DNA of 64,000 bases. Source: Nostoc sp. CHAB 5834. GTDB taxonomy: Bacteria > Cyanobacteriota > Cyanobacteriia > Cyanobacteriales > Nostocaceae. The position numbers and the translations under genes are program-made. Below are positions 54,651 to 63,877 of this stretch, piece by piece; within the stretch, counting starts at the first letter, position 1, and every line of letters starts with the position of its first letter. The notes under the pieces were generated by a model. That model did no database searches. It was not told the DNA's origin and was given only the letters and a program-made list of their open reading frames with translations. The stretch spans positions 1 to 64,000 of the forward strand of contig JAIVFU010000005.1 of the NCBI GenBank assembly GCA_020829485.1. The letters run 5' to 3'.

Positions 54651-56336
54651 CTAAGCACTAGCTTCCGGTGTTGCAGATGGCTGCACTTCATTACTATAAC
54701 CATGACCGTAGTCATAAGGGCCATGAGTTACAACCGGCAACACTTCCCAGTTTTCAATTGCAGGTGGTGAGCTTGTTGTCCATTCTAAGGTCAAACCTTG
54801 CCAAGGATTATCACCAGCCAAAGGCCCTTTCAACCAACTGTAGATCATGTTGATGGTGAAAGGAATTACCGATATCGCCAAAACAAATGAACCAAAGGTA
54901 CAAATTTGATTGAGGTCGATAAATTGGGGGTCATACATTGCCACTCTTCGCGGCATTCCTTTTAAACCCAACTCGTGCATGGGTAAAAAGGTCAGATTAG
55001 TACCGATAAAGGTAAGGGCAAAGTGAATGCGTGCCAAGCTTTCATTCAACATTCGTCCGGTCATTTTGGGGAACCAGTGATAAATACCGGCGTAGATGCC
55101 AAACACGGAACCGCCAAACAGAACGTAATGGAAATGTCCTACTACATAATATGTGTCGTGGACATGAACATCAAAGGGGGCTGTTCCCATCGTCACACCA
55201 CTTAAGCCGCCCATGACAAACATGGACAACAAGCCAATGGCGAAAAGCATCGCACCTGTGAAGCGGATTTTACCACCCCAAAGGGTAGCAACCCAAGCAA
55301 AAATCTTCACACCAGTGGGAACTGCAACTATAAGAGTGGAGATAGTGAAGAACATCCGCATCCAGCCGGGTGTGCCACTGGTGAACATGTGGTGTACCCA
55401 GACGAACAAACCGACAACGCAGATGGCTACACTAGAATAAGCGATCGCTTTATAACCAAAAATTGGCTTACGGGCGTGAACTGGAATTACCTCCGACATG
55501 ATGCCGAAGATAGGCAGAATCATTAAATATACTGCCGGGTGAGAATAAAACCAGAATAAGTGTTGATAAATTACAACGTTACCGCCTGCATCTGGTTTAA
55601 AGAAGGAAGTCCCAAAGTTGAGGTCGAACAACAGCAGAACTAAACCGGCTGCTAATACAGGTGTGGAGAGAAGCGCCAGGATGGAGGTTGCCAAGATTGC
55701 CCAGCAGAATAGGGGAACTTGATCCCATTTCATGCTAGGAACCTTCATCATCAAAATGGTGATCACAAAGTTCAGTGAACCCAAAATTGAAGAAGTTCCC
55801 ACCAAAACGATCGCAAGTATCCACATAGTTTGAGCGATTGGCGCTGTCACCAAACTCAAAGGTGGGTAAGCTGTCCAACCAGATTGGGAACCGCCAAAAA
55901 TAAAACTACCTAATATGAGTAATCCTGCTGGTGGGTTTAACCAAAAGGCGATCGCGTTCAGCTTCGGGAAAGCCATATCCCTAGCACCGACCATCAACGG
56001 CACTAAATAGTTACCAAATCCGCCAATAGCGCTAGGAACAATCCACAGGAAGATCATAATCGTCCCGTGATTGGTCATGAAAGCGTTATATAGATTGGGG
56101 TCGAGTACGTCTGCTTCTGGTGTTGCTAATTCGACACGGAGAGCAACAGCCATCAATCCGCCGATAAGATAGAACACAAACGCCGTCACTAGGTATTGAA
56201 TACCAATAACCTTGTGGTCAACATTAAATGTAAAATAGTCCTGCCATTTCCACGCCTTCGGATGAGAGGTGTGGCCAGCCACCATTTCCGGTTTTCCTTC
56301 TGGTGGAGTATTCCGTGGAAATTCTACCTGCGTCAT
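54651..56336 (-). CDS. coxA: Cytochrome c oxidase subunit I
   Basis: The 561-residue heme-copper oxidase subunit has twelve hydrophobic segments. It has the Cu-B His and cross-linked Tyr in FWFYSHPAVYLMILP, VHHMFTSG, and the heme-ligand region VHDTYYVVGHFHYVLFGG. It reduces O2 in the membrane. Its place beside cnfR and fdxB matches the heterocyst-specific cox2 locus of Anabaena PCC 7120, so it probably serves oxygen removal in heterocysts. The gap to coxB is filled by heptamer repeats. Confidence 0.96.
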   Translation of the reverse strand: MTQVEFPRNTPPEGKPEMVAGHTSHPKAWKWQDYFTFNVDHKVIGIQYLVTAFVFYLIGGLMAVALRVELATPEADVLDPNLYNAFMTNHGTIMIFLWIVPSAIGGFGNYLVPLMVGARDMAFPKLNAIAFWLNPPAGLLILGSFIFGGSQSGWTAYPPLSLVTAPIAQTMWILAIVLVGTSSILGSLNFVITILMMKVPSMKWDQVPLFCWAILATSILALLSTPVLAAGLVLLLFDLNFGTSFFKPDAGGNVVIYQHLFWFYSHPAVYLMILPIFGIMSEVIPVHARKPIFGYKAIAYSSVAICVVGLFVWVHHMFTSGTPGWMRMFFTISTLIVAVPTGVKIFAWVATLWGGKIRFTGAMLFAIGLLSMFVMGGLSGVTMGTAPFDVHVHDTYYVVGHFHYVLFGGSVFGIYAGIYHWFPKMTGRMLNESLARIHFALTFIGTNLTFLPMHELGLKGMPRRVAMYDPQFIDLNQICTFGSFVLAISVIPFTINMIYSWLKGPLAGDNPWQGLTLEWTTSSPPAIENWEVLPVVTHGPYDYGHGYSNEVQPSATPEASA

Positions 56337-56337
56337 A

Positions 56338-56482
56338 TTTTTATCCTTTGTCCTTTGTCATTTGTCCTTTGTCTTTTGTCTTTTGTCCTTTGTCTTTTGT
56401 CCGTTGTCATTCGTCAGTTACCAATAACTAATGACCAATGACTAATGACCAATGACTAATGACTAATGACTAATGACTAATG
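56338..56482. repeat. Heptamer tandem repeats between coxB and coxA
   Basis: Runs of CCTTTGT/CTTTTGT and then ACTAATG/ACCAATG heptamers fill the 126-base coxB-coxA gap and just overlap the coxB stop. They belong to the same family as at 11579 and 28361. Confidence 0.85.
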
Positions 56483-57437
56483 ACTCTAAAGTTGCTGCAC
56501 TAATTCCCATATCATGGGTGTGAGGAGCCAGAAACTCTGATGTTGATAAGTCGGCTGGATTAATTGCAACGACTTGATTTAAATTTTGCTGTTGAGCAAT
56601 TTGGTTTTCTGTCCGCCAGCTATTATATTCTTCTGGTGTGTGGACAATTACTTGTGTCCGCATTGAACCGTGATAACCACCGCACAACTCAGCACAAACT
56701 ACGGGATATGTACCTGGTTTGGTAGCAACAAATCGTAGTTCGGTAGGGATACCGGGAAGTGCATCTTGTTTCAAGCGGAAGTTTGGAACCCAGAATGAAT
56801 GAATTACATCTTGTGCTGAAAGGTTGAGTTGCACATCAGCACCGACGGGTATGTGCAATTCCCCAGAGGTAATGCCACTATCAGGGTAATTAAATATCCA
56901 GGCGTACTGTATGCCTTTGACATCAACAACTAAGTCGGCTGGTTTGTTTAAAGTTTGAGGAGACGCACCAATGCCAATTGTCGGCGCAGTTGTTGCTTCA
57001 GTATCGCTTAATGTGGCTGCAATAGCACTCCCCGGTATATGAGCAACATGAGCTGCTGAATGAGGATGACCGGCAGGCTCAAAGCCGCCCATTCGGTTAA
57101 AAACATCTACACTGTAGATGCCCAAGCCGAGAACAATTACTGTTGGGATTGCTGTCCAAAAGATTTCTAAGGGAACGTTGCCTTCTACTCGCACACCATC
57201 GGTATCATCACCGCGACGGCGACGAAACTGAATCAAAAAAAGTACAATTGTTCCTTCTACCACTAAGAAGAGTGCGATCGCAATGGTAAACATGACGTTG
57301 AAAAAACCGTCTACCAAAGGCGCTTGTAACGATGCTTGCACCGGCATCAGAGTGTTATTCTGACCAATCCAAATACTGATTGCTGTAACTACTATCCCAG
57401 CAACCAGAGTCCATAGTGAAACAGGAACTTGTTGCAT
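56463..57437 (-). CDS. coxB: Cytochrome c oxidase subunit II
   Basis: The 324-residue subunit II has two N-terminal membrane helices (about 8-28 and 45-70) and a cupredoxin domain holding the CuA site, with ligands in CAELCGGYHGSM. The segment QYAWIFNYPDSGI is conserved and FWVPNFRLKQDALPG is typical. A 60-residue loop (about 115-175) rich in Ala, His and Thr is a lineage-specific insert. It accepts electrons from cytochrome c or plastocyanin and heads the coxBAC operon. The 484 bases upstream contain repeats and a CCTAAT-ATTG-ATTAGG palindrome at 57715-57730. Confidence 0.95.
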   Translation of the reverse strand: MQQVPVSLWTLVAGIVVTAISIWIGQNNTLMPVQASLQAPLVDGFFNVMFTIAIALFLVVEGTIVLFLIQFRRRRGDDTDGVRVEGNVPLEIFWTAIPTVIVLGLGIYSVDVFNRMGGFEPAGHPHSAAHVAHIPGSAIAATLSDTEATTAPTIGIGASPQTLNKPADLVVDVKGIQYAWIFNYPDSGITSGELHIPVGADVQLNLSAQDVIHSFWVPNFRLKQDALPGIPTELRFVATKPGTYPVVCAELCGGYHGSMRTQVIVHTPEEYNSWRTENQIAQQQNLNQVVAINPADLSTSEFLAPHTHDMGISAATLESLVISH

Positions 57438-57714
57438 ACATGCTACCTGTGTAAACAGTCTTTAAAGGTACGATTTTCTGGTATTAGGTATTTAGGCGCT
57501 GGGCATTCTTATTTATTCCCCATTCCCTACTCCCTATTCCCCATTCCCTTTTCACTTATTAACTTTCTAACGTGCAGCCATAAAAAAAGGGGGAAACTTC
57601 CAGATTTTTTCCATATCTTTCCCCCAGAAACTTACAAATTATATTTCAACTCCTATGAAAAAGGTAGCCCCCTGCTCCCAGAAAAGCTAGTTGTTCCAAG
57701 AGGGCACTGTTAGA

Positions 57715-57730
57715 CCTAATATTGATTAGG
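57715..57730. promoter_or_regulatory. Palindrome in the coxB upstream region
   Basis: CCTAAT-ATTG-ATTAGG is a perfect inverted repeat between coxB and fdxB, the only notable site in 57438-57921. It could be a regulator site. It is unassigned. Confidence 0.3.
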
Positions 57731-57921
57731 CTATATTAGTAGCAAGTTTAAATTTGTTAATAACTGACATTTTGCGATTTACGGATTTGTTTACTGTGAA
57801 CTTTTTATTAGTTACAGTAAATATTTAGTATTCCCCTCAAGTTACCTTGCCTAGCGTATTTGCGCTTTATACAAACAGTGCCTCCTTGAATTAACAACAA
57901 TCTTGACTAACTTCAAATACC

Positions 57922-58215
57922 TTAATTATTTACTGCAACATGGGTGTAGCAATTCTTCGGACAAATCCGTGAACAAGCTTCACAACCAATACAGTTTTCT
58001 GGAGAAGTAACTGCCATTACTTTCCGTTCAATTTCTTCATCATCTTCATCTTCTACAAATTCACCTTCTTCATTGAGGGCTTTCAAACCCAGCACATTGT
58101 AACCGCATACTTTAACGCATCTGCCACAACCGATACATTTGTCCTTGTCAATTTCTTGAGCGAATTTTGGTGTCCAAGCCTTACCGCCAAATGTCAAACC
58201 TGTTAGCTGTGCCAT
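57922..58215 (-). CDS. fdxB: Nif-specific ferredoxin III (FdxB type)
   Basis: The 97-residue 2[4Fe-4S]-type ferredoxin has Cys27, 30, 33 and 37 ([11 protein letters not shown]) and Cys75, 78, 81 and 85 ([11 protein letters not shown]), with an acidic loop ([12 protein letters not shown]) between. Members of this family are encoded with nif genes and probably give electrons to nitrogenase maturation. The frame is open to 58245, but [11 protein letters not shown] is the family start and has GAAGGA upstream. It is divergent from cnfR. Confidence 0.92.
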   Translation of the reverse strand: MAQLTGLTFGGKAWTPKFAQEIDKDKCIGCGRCVKVCGYNVLGLKALNEEGEFVEDEDDEEIERKVMAVTSPENCIGCEACSRICPKNCYTHVAVNN

Positions 58216-58647
58216 GAATAATCCTTCGGCAATTTTGCCTTTCAATATGTTTGTGCATTAATCATCATATTATCCTAATCCTTTATTCGTTTATATTCAA
58301 AAGTTACTTTTTAGTCATCAAATTCCGATGACATTGAACACAAAATTGCATTGTTTTTGATTTCAAATCATAGATAAAAATTATTGATAATAATTGTCTA
58401 TTTGTAGAGAGCTAAAGTAGCTACTTCCTACTGTGTATAGATAATTATTATTTCCAGCAGATACAAATATCTCTATAAGAGTGATGATATTCTTTTTCAA
58501 GTATTTTTTTAATTAGTCAAATAAATATATCTAAACAGTAGTGATTGATACAAGAATAAATGTTTGTAAGTTACATCTTTATATATGCAGTATGTATTTT
58601 AAAAGCCAACAATTTTTGATTTTCCTTTAATTAATATATTTAGATAA

Positions 58648-58776
58648 ATGATGAAAAAAGAGATTATTCTTTTACATCAAGAAAGTAAAGTTAATTATGA
58701 AGGAACTGTAAACTTGGTAGCAGAATATTATCATGCATTAAATATTAAAATCATTAATAAATCAGATGAAATCTAA
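58648..58776 (+). CDS. Possible 42-residue small protein
   Basis: MMKKEIILLHQESKVNYEGT continues NLVAEYYHALNIKIINKSDE. The frame is balanced in composition but has no clear Shine-Dalgarno sequence. It lies in the otherwise empty AT-rich gap between fdxB and cnfR (58216-59123). Confidence 0.35.
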   Translation: MMKKEIILLHQESKVNYEGTVNLVAEYYHALNIKIINKSDEI

Positions 58777-59123
58777 TTACAACAGGCTTAAATGTTTTCT
58801 AAAAGCACTTTATGGTTAAAGGTAAAATGTTCATTGAGGTAGATTTTCAATAAATATTAAGATTTTTTTTAAGCTCGACACGAACAAATTAATCATTATT
58901 TTTATGAAATGTATAGTTAATAAATAAGTTTTATCCGGCTCGGTTTTAAAGCCTTAAAGAGCTTCCAATTGGATGCGAAAAATATGGATGTGGGGAGTAA
59001 GTGTGGTGAGAAAAGATTATTCTCGCCATAAAGATAATGTGGTAGCGAGTCATGAATAAACAGGACTCATCCAGGGGAGACCTGAGCCAGACATCTCAAC
59101 GATTAGAGTGGGAAAAGAGCCAA

Positions 59124-60713
59124 ATGCCTTATACAATTCCTAACAACAGTTGCGTTGGATGTGACAACTGCCGCCCCCAATGTCCTACGGGTGCAATCAG
59201 AATAGAGGACAATGAATACTGGATTGATCCTGGTCTTTGTAATAATTGTGAGGGCTATTATTCAGAACCACAATGTGTAATAGCTTGTCCAACTAATTCT
59301 CCGATTCCTTGGCAGTCGAAAAAGGGAAGATGCAAAATAGAACCGAGAGACGCTAGCAGTTTAGACTTGTTTTCTAACGGCAAGAACAATCCATTTGCTT
59401 CCGCGATCGCTATTTGGGAAGCTTGTAATGTACTAGCACAACGCACATCACTACATTGGGAAACCGATGAAGAAGGCTATATCAGTTACAGCCGACAAAT
59501 CAATCAGGGACGAGGTGCGATCGCTTTTCACATCCAAGATCCATTCAAAGTTAACGACAAAGCCACAGATTTAGCAGCAATTGAAGGGCTTGACATCAGA
59601 GCCGCTTGCATACATCTAATTTTTGCAGCTTATGCTACAGCCTTAGATCAACCTTGGGAGCAAGAATTTGCGATCGATGAGCGACAAATCGAGAAATATT
59701 TGGGGATGGAGAAACGCAAAGATTTAAGCAAAGCTGCCAAACTAGCTTTAATGAAAAATCTTGTCCAGCAAGCTTGCTCTTTAATTATCTCCATTGACTG
59801 GCCTCAACAAGGCCGAATTAACGGATTCTCTATTACAGGTAGCCGCTTATGGCACTTAGTAGATATTCAGCACCATTTTCAAGAAGACAATCTTGGATGC
59901 AAATATCTGATTGGGCTAACTTTTAAAGTAAAAGCAGGTTTATGGGCGCAATATTTCTTAAACAAACAAGCATGTAAAGAGCGAACCGCATTCTATCAAT
60001 ACGGCAGTCTTCCCAAAACATTGCTAACCACAGTCATGAGCATTTGGCAGCAACATGAAGGCGCAGTCCGATTAATGCTGTGGTTGCTGTTTAAAACCAA
60101 AATGGGCAAGGAACAACGCATTACTATTCCTACCTTGCTGCGTATTGCTTACGGAGAAGAAAAAGTTGCCCTTGCATCCAGACAACGGGAAGAACGCAAA
60201 CGTCTGCTGCGAACTTTTGAAAGCGATTTAGAAATTCTCAATCACTATGGAATGAAACCACTTTTCGATCCAGTTACCTACCCACCAGAAATTCAACCTT
60301 TATGGGCAAAGTTAGTTGATCTTCCAGAAGATCCAGATGAAGCATTAGAATTTTGGACTAATGACGGTGGTGCTGAAACTCGCCTCACAGACACAGGCCC
60401 CCGTGGTAAATGGAATCTCTTAATGAATGCGCGGATTTTAGCTTTTGAACTCCCACCAGAATGGGAACAGCAAATCTCAGAATCGGAAAAAAAGAAAACA
60501 AGAACTGCTAAAGCCAAAAGGAAGCCTAAAGCTACAAACGATTTGCTGGGTGAACAGATTTTGCAAGCGCGAAAAAATTTGAATCTTTCCCAAAGAGAAT
60601 TAGCAAAGCTTACAGGTAAAAGCCAAAGCTGGATTCGAGATATTGAAAATGGCCGTTTAAAAGCTAAATCAGAAGACCAAATACTTTTAAGAAAAGTCTT
60701 AAATATGACTTAA
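59124..60713 (+). CDS. cnfR: Nitrogenase gene activator CnfR/PatB
   Basis: The 529-residue protein equals the length of Anabaena PatB. Two 4Fe-4S ferredoxin motifs (Cys10, 13, 16, 20 and Cys39, 42, 51, 55) form the N-terminus. The long middle is helical. The C-terminus (about 475-529, QARKNLNLSQRELAKLTGKS) is an XRE-type helix-turn-helix. CnfR is the oxygen-sensing activator of nif genes in cyanobacteria and in heterocysts. The frame is open 24 codons upstream to 59052; ATG 59124 was chosen to fit the known PatB N-terminus (MPYTIP). Confidence 0.95.
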   Translation: MPYTIPNNSCVGCDNCRPQCPTGAIRIEDNEYWIDPGLCNNCEGYYSEPQCVIACPTNSPIPWQSKKGRCKIEPRDASSLDLFSNGKNNPFASAIAIWEACNVLAQRTSLHWETDEEGYISYSRQINQGRGAIAFHIQDPFKVNDKATDLAAIEGLDIRAACIHLIFAAYATALDQPWEQEFAIDERQIEKYLGMEKRKDLSKAAKLALMKNLVQQACSLIISIDWPQQGRINGFSITGSRLWHLVDIQHHFQEDNLGCKYLIGLTFKVKAGLWAQYFLNKQACKERTAFYQYGSLPKTLLTTVMSIWQQHEGAVRLMLWLLFKTKMGKEQRITIPTLLRIAYGEEKVALASRQREERKRLLRTFESDLEILNHYGMKPLFDPVTYPPEIQPLWAKLVDLPEDPDEALEFWTNDGGAETRLTDTGPRGKWNLLMNARILAFELPPEWEQQISESEKKKTRTAKAKRKPKATNDLLGEQILQARKNLNLSQRELAKLTGKSQSWIRDIENGRLKAKSEDQILLRKVLNMT

Positions 60714-60726
60714 TCTTGATTTGGAA

Positions 60727-60859
60727 TTTAAACGCAGAGGGGCGCAGAGGGAAACGCAAAGGTACGCAGAGACTTTGCTACGTATTTGTGCAGCGTTATC
60801 TAAATACAGCAATACTCCGCGTACCTCTGCGCTTCCCTTTGCGTTCCTCTGCGTTTAAA
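60727..60859. repeat. 133-bp inverted repeat of GCGTTTAAA/CTCTGCG units
   Basis: Arms of about 42 bases begin TTTAAACGCAGAGG and mirror at the right end (CTGCGTTTAAA). It is the full two-armed form of the half-copies found at hypD and hypB. It lies between cnfR and the minus-strand gene ending at 60872, where it might act as a terminator. Confidence 0.75.
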
Positions 60860-60871
60860 AACTCTCCTCTT

Positions 60872-61849
60872 TTAAGTACTATAACTCATCACCTTACTAG
60901 AGCTAACCCAAAGACTACCCACAGCATATTTAGTAACTACCAACTCTCGTGTAGCATTGCATGAACTCTTCAGTTGTTGAGTCTTATTTTCATCTTTCAC
61001 AAGTTTAGCCTGGTAAGTGTAGAGAGAACCAGAAGGTTGTTCAAAACTTAGCTCACCCAGAATAGTATTATTGTCTAAACTTTGCTCCAAAATTTTGCCT
61101 GCAACTTTGTAATTAAACCAATCCCACCCATTGCAAAGCATTAGCTCTCTTTCCAAAACCTGAAGTGCAGTAGGCAGAATTCCCCAGCCTCGATAAATTT
61201 TATTTAAACATTGAATATCACCAGTACGAGTCAAAATCGATCTAAATGAATCTATATCTATACGACCGTAATATCTTCCTTCTGGTAAGTCTATAATTGT
61301 TGGTGCAAAACGATGTCCGCCAAAGTGTGATGATTTCCAAATTCGCACATTATCTAAGCACAAATCAGCATTCTTTCCTGTAACATTAAAGTAAAAAGGA
61401 GCGCCATATCTGGCACAACATTTATCATGGCTACCGTGGGTACAAACTAAAATATCTCTATTTGTACTAGTTTCTATCTCAGAATTAGAACTGATACCCC
61501 ATAACCATTTTTGGACAACTGCTGCTACTTGCTCAATATTTGGCAGCTTAAACTCTTTTTTCTGGTATCCATTACTTAGCCCCTCTTCTTTTTGATAAAT
61601 CAGAAGCGTAGTGTAATTTACCTTGTGTGATACATCATTAGCAATTAATAGGAATCTAATCGGTAGATTAGCACGCTTCACTTCCTCTACCAAAATCCTC
61701 AAATTCTGGGGTACCCATTTGGAATTAAAGGCTTCTGATGTCCAAGGTAAAGGACACTCAACTAAAATATAAGTTTGATAATTGGTGGCGCTACCAATAA
61801 CATCTTCTCCTACTTGCTGTGAATCGTCAGAACAAAAAAAAGTATTCAT
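60872..61849 (-). CDS. Sucrase/ferredoxin-like (Apd1-type) thioredoxin-fold protein
   Basis: The 325-residue protein has the Suc_Fer-like signature: LVCTHGSHDKCCARYGAPFY and later SSHFGGHRFAPT, giving Cys and His ligands for a [2Fe-2S] cluster. The name is historical and no sucrase activity is implied. It probably has a redox role. The N-terminal part (about 1-130) has a conserved VECPLPWTSEAFNSK. It converges on cnfR. Confidence 0.88.
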   Translation of the reverse strand: MNTFFCSDDSQQVGEDVIGSATNYQTYILVECPLPWTSEAFNSKWVPQNLRILVEEVKRANLPIRFLLIANDVSHKVNYTTLLIYQKEEGLSNGYQKKEFKLPNIEQVAAVVQKWLWGISSNSEIETSTNRDILVCTHGSHDKCCARYGAPFYFNVTGKNADLCLDNVRIWKSSHFGGHRFAPTIIDLPEGRYYGRIDIDSFRSILTRTGDIQCLNKIYRGWGILPTALQVLERELMLCNGWDWFNYKVAGKILEQSLDNNTILGELSFEQPSGSLYTYQAKLVKDENKTQQLKSSCNATRELVVTKYAVGSLWVSSSKVMSYST

Positions 61850-62204
61850 CTCGCTGTACTCATTAGCGTATTTTATGGACGAAATGTATTACAAAATACA
61901 ATTGTGTTCTTAGCTACAATATCCTTGGCTAAAGGAGATAAAAAAGAACAATATTCATTTCCCAGTTAAAACTAGGTATCCACTTTATAACATCATTACT
62001 GATCGAGGTCTTTCCGGTTAATAAAGTCTCCACAATAGAGATAAACAGCATCAAAATAGATTTTTCCGTATGCGCGGCGTTAATTTTGTATCTAGTTTTA
62101 TTGTTATTTGGTATCTTGTAAATTTTCACTTGCTGAAGCTCGGCTTTTCTGAAGTTGGTTTCTTTCGCAAAATCAAATATGTTCAATCTTTTGCGTAGAT
62201 GCAT

Positions 62205-62367
62205 TAGCGAAGCGGTAGCGACGTTCGCGTAGCGTCTCGCAGAGAAGGAGCGTCAGCAGCTTGTCGTCAGACATCGCTTAGGAGTAACAGGCAATCAACC
62301 TGCTTACAATATAGATGTAGCTGATATTACAATCAAAAATATTGCTAGCAGCAACATAGTTATTTAA
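62205..62367 (+). pseudogene. Repeat cluster followed by a 3' gene remnant
   Basis: At 62207-62262 is a cluster of GCGTAGCGTCTCGC-type dispersed repeats. After it an open frame reads VRHRLGVTGNQPAYNIDVAD, then ITIKNIASSNIVI, and stops at 62367, with no start codon. It looks like the tail of a lost gene, family not recognised. The rest of 61850-62979 shows no supportable gene. Confidence 0.35.
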
Positions 62368-62979
62368 AGTTTTGCTGAATTTTTTACATAGCTAGTTACA
62401 GTTGTTGTTTTTACATATAAACATATAATTTTATGTTGCTTTTGCGAGAAAGATATTCCTAAAACTAGATGCGAGAACACCTGATAAACAGATACTACTT
62501 TAGTAAGCCAATACTGTTTTAAAACTTTTTTATCTGCTTTTAATGTAATTATCCATGTATACATATTGAGAATAATTGTCAATTAGCATAGAAAAATAAA
62601 GACAATCAAATTGGGGGTAAACACTTTGTGCCCCGTACTTTATACAGGATAAGTTAATGAGCAAAACTAGTGACTAATTATTAGCAGCGTCACTAACATC
62701 AACAAACCTGGTATTTACCTTTTACCTAATCTAACTTCCTGAAGCTCATGTCAGGGTTTGATTATATGTCTCTGCCTTGACTGTAACTGAACTCAATAAT
62801 AAATGCAAGTATTTGAGAATATTTCTAATTTTTTTAACGTTTTTCGCCTCTAGAAGGTTAGTTAAATCAAGGTTAACGGGCGTATTAATAGCGGAAATAG
62901 CTCACTTGAGCAAGCATTGATTTTTTCAATACAATAGATAAAATTTTGTAATTGTGACAAATTATTGCCAGTAATAAGT

Positions 62980-63866
62980 ATGGCGATCGCATATTTCTTT
63001 TTTTATGGAGAATTGAATCATTTTTTACCACGGCATCATAAGCAGATGAAAATCTCCCATTTTTTTGAGGAGAGAGCCTCAATTAAGGACATGATTGAGT
63101 CCTTGGGTGTCCCTCATCCAGAAATTGCTTTTATAAATGTTAATGGTGAATATGTAAATTTTTCTTACATAGTTTCGGATGGAGATACTATTAATGTTTA
63201 TCGAATTTATGCTAGCAGGACTTACGCAAAATTATCAAAAAACGAACCGCAAAGGACGCAAAGGACACAAAGTAATAAGAGTTTGAGAGAGTTTTCGCGT
63301 AAGTCCTAGCTAGGTCTACTATTATACCAAGCGTTTCGGTTATGCCAGAACCGCTTAGTATTATCCGTTTTGTTTTAGATATCCATTTGGGGAAGCTGGC
63401 GACATCTCTACGACTTTTAGGTTTTGATACTTTATACCGCAATGACTACGAGGATGAGAAATTAGCCCAGATATCCTACAGCCAAGAGCGGATTGTCTTG
63501 ACTCGTGATAAGGGTTTATTAATGCGTAGTTTGGTAACGTATGGGTATTACGTTAGAAATACTAACCCTCAACAACAAATATTGGAAGTACTACAACGCT
63601 ACGACTTGTTTAAATTAATCTCACCATTTAAACGGTGTTTGCGTTGCAATGGATTATTAGAATCTGTAGATAAGCAATCGATTATTGAGCAAGTGCCAGA
63701 AAAGGTGCGATGCCTGCGGCGGCAAGCTACGCAGGTTGATGTATTCCAGCGTTGTCAAGACTGCGTAGTTTACCGCCGTAGGCATCGCATTTATTGGAAA
63801 GGTTCACATTATGAACGGTTACAACAGTTTATTGATGGAGTGCTGGACTCAAGAACAGGTGAGTAA
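62980..63866 (+). pseudogene. Mut7-C RNase gene interrupted by a miniature element
   Basis: The N-terminal piece (ATG at 62980, FFFYGELNHFLP onwards) is the ubiquitin-like domain of the Mut7-C family. The C-terminal piece (to 63866) is the Mut7-C RNase domain: FVLDIHLGKLATSLRLLGFD, LTRDKGLL and zinc-ribbon cysteine pairs RCLRCNG and RCQDC. Between them, 63216-63313 (98 bases) is an inserted element plus one copy of a 5-base GCTAG duplication. Removing it joins GCT AGG TCT ACT in one open frame. Two further small in-frame repeats (LRRQATQV and VVYRRRH) interrupt the C-terminal part near the ribbon. The gene is at present split. Confidence 0.8.
63216..63308. mobile_element. Miniature inverted-repeat element in the Mut7-C gene, copy 2
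   Basis: Terminal inverted repeats AGGACTTACGC (63217-63227) and GCGTAAGTCCT (63297-63307) are flanked by GCTAG on both sides (63211-63215 and 63309-63313). The interior contains CGAACCGCAAAGGACGCAAA-type units. It is the same family as 34353-34435. The target duplication and gene disruption show that it moved. Confidence 0.85.
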
Positions 63867-63877
63867 GTCAATAATTA

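Noticed and set aside
57429..57713. A 94-codon plus-strand gene upstream of coxB
   Set aside because: Most of it translates genomic CCCTATTCCC-type repeats, and it overlaps the coxB start on the other strand.
59052..59123. A 24-residue N-terminal extension of CnfR
   Set aside because: The frame is open, but starting at 59124 gives the 529-residue length known for PatB; it cannot be fully excluded.
61929..62204. A 91-codon minus-strand gene
   Set aside because: Its composition is AT-driven, no family is recognised, and it lies beside repeats with no ribosome site.
62364..62582. A 72-codon minus-strand gene
   Set aside because: It has low-complexity AT-rich composition and no support from motif or context.
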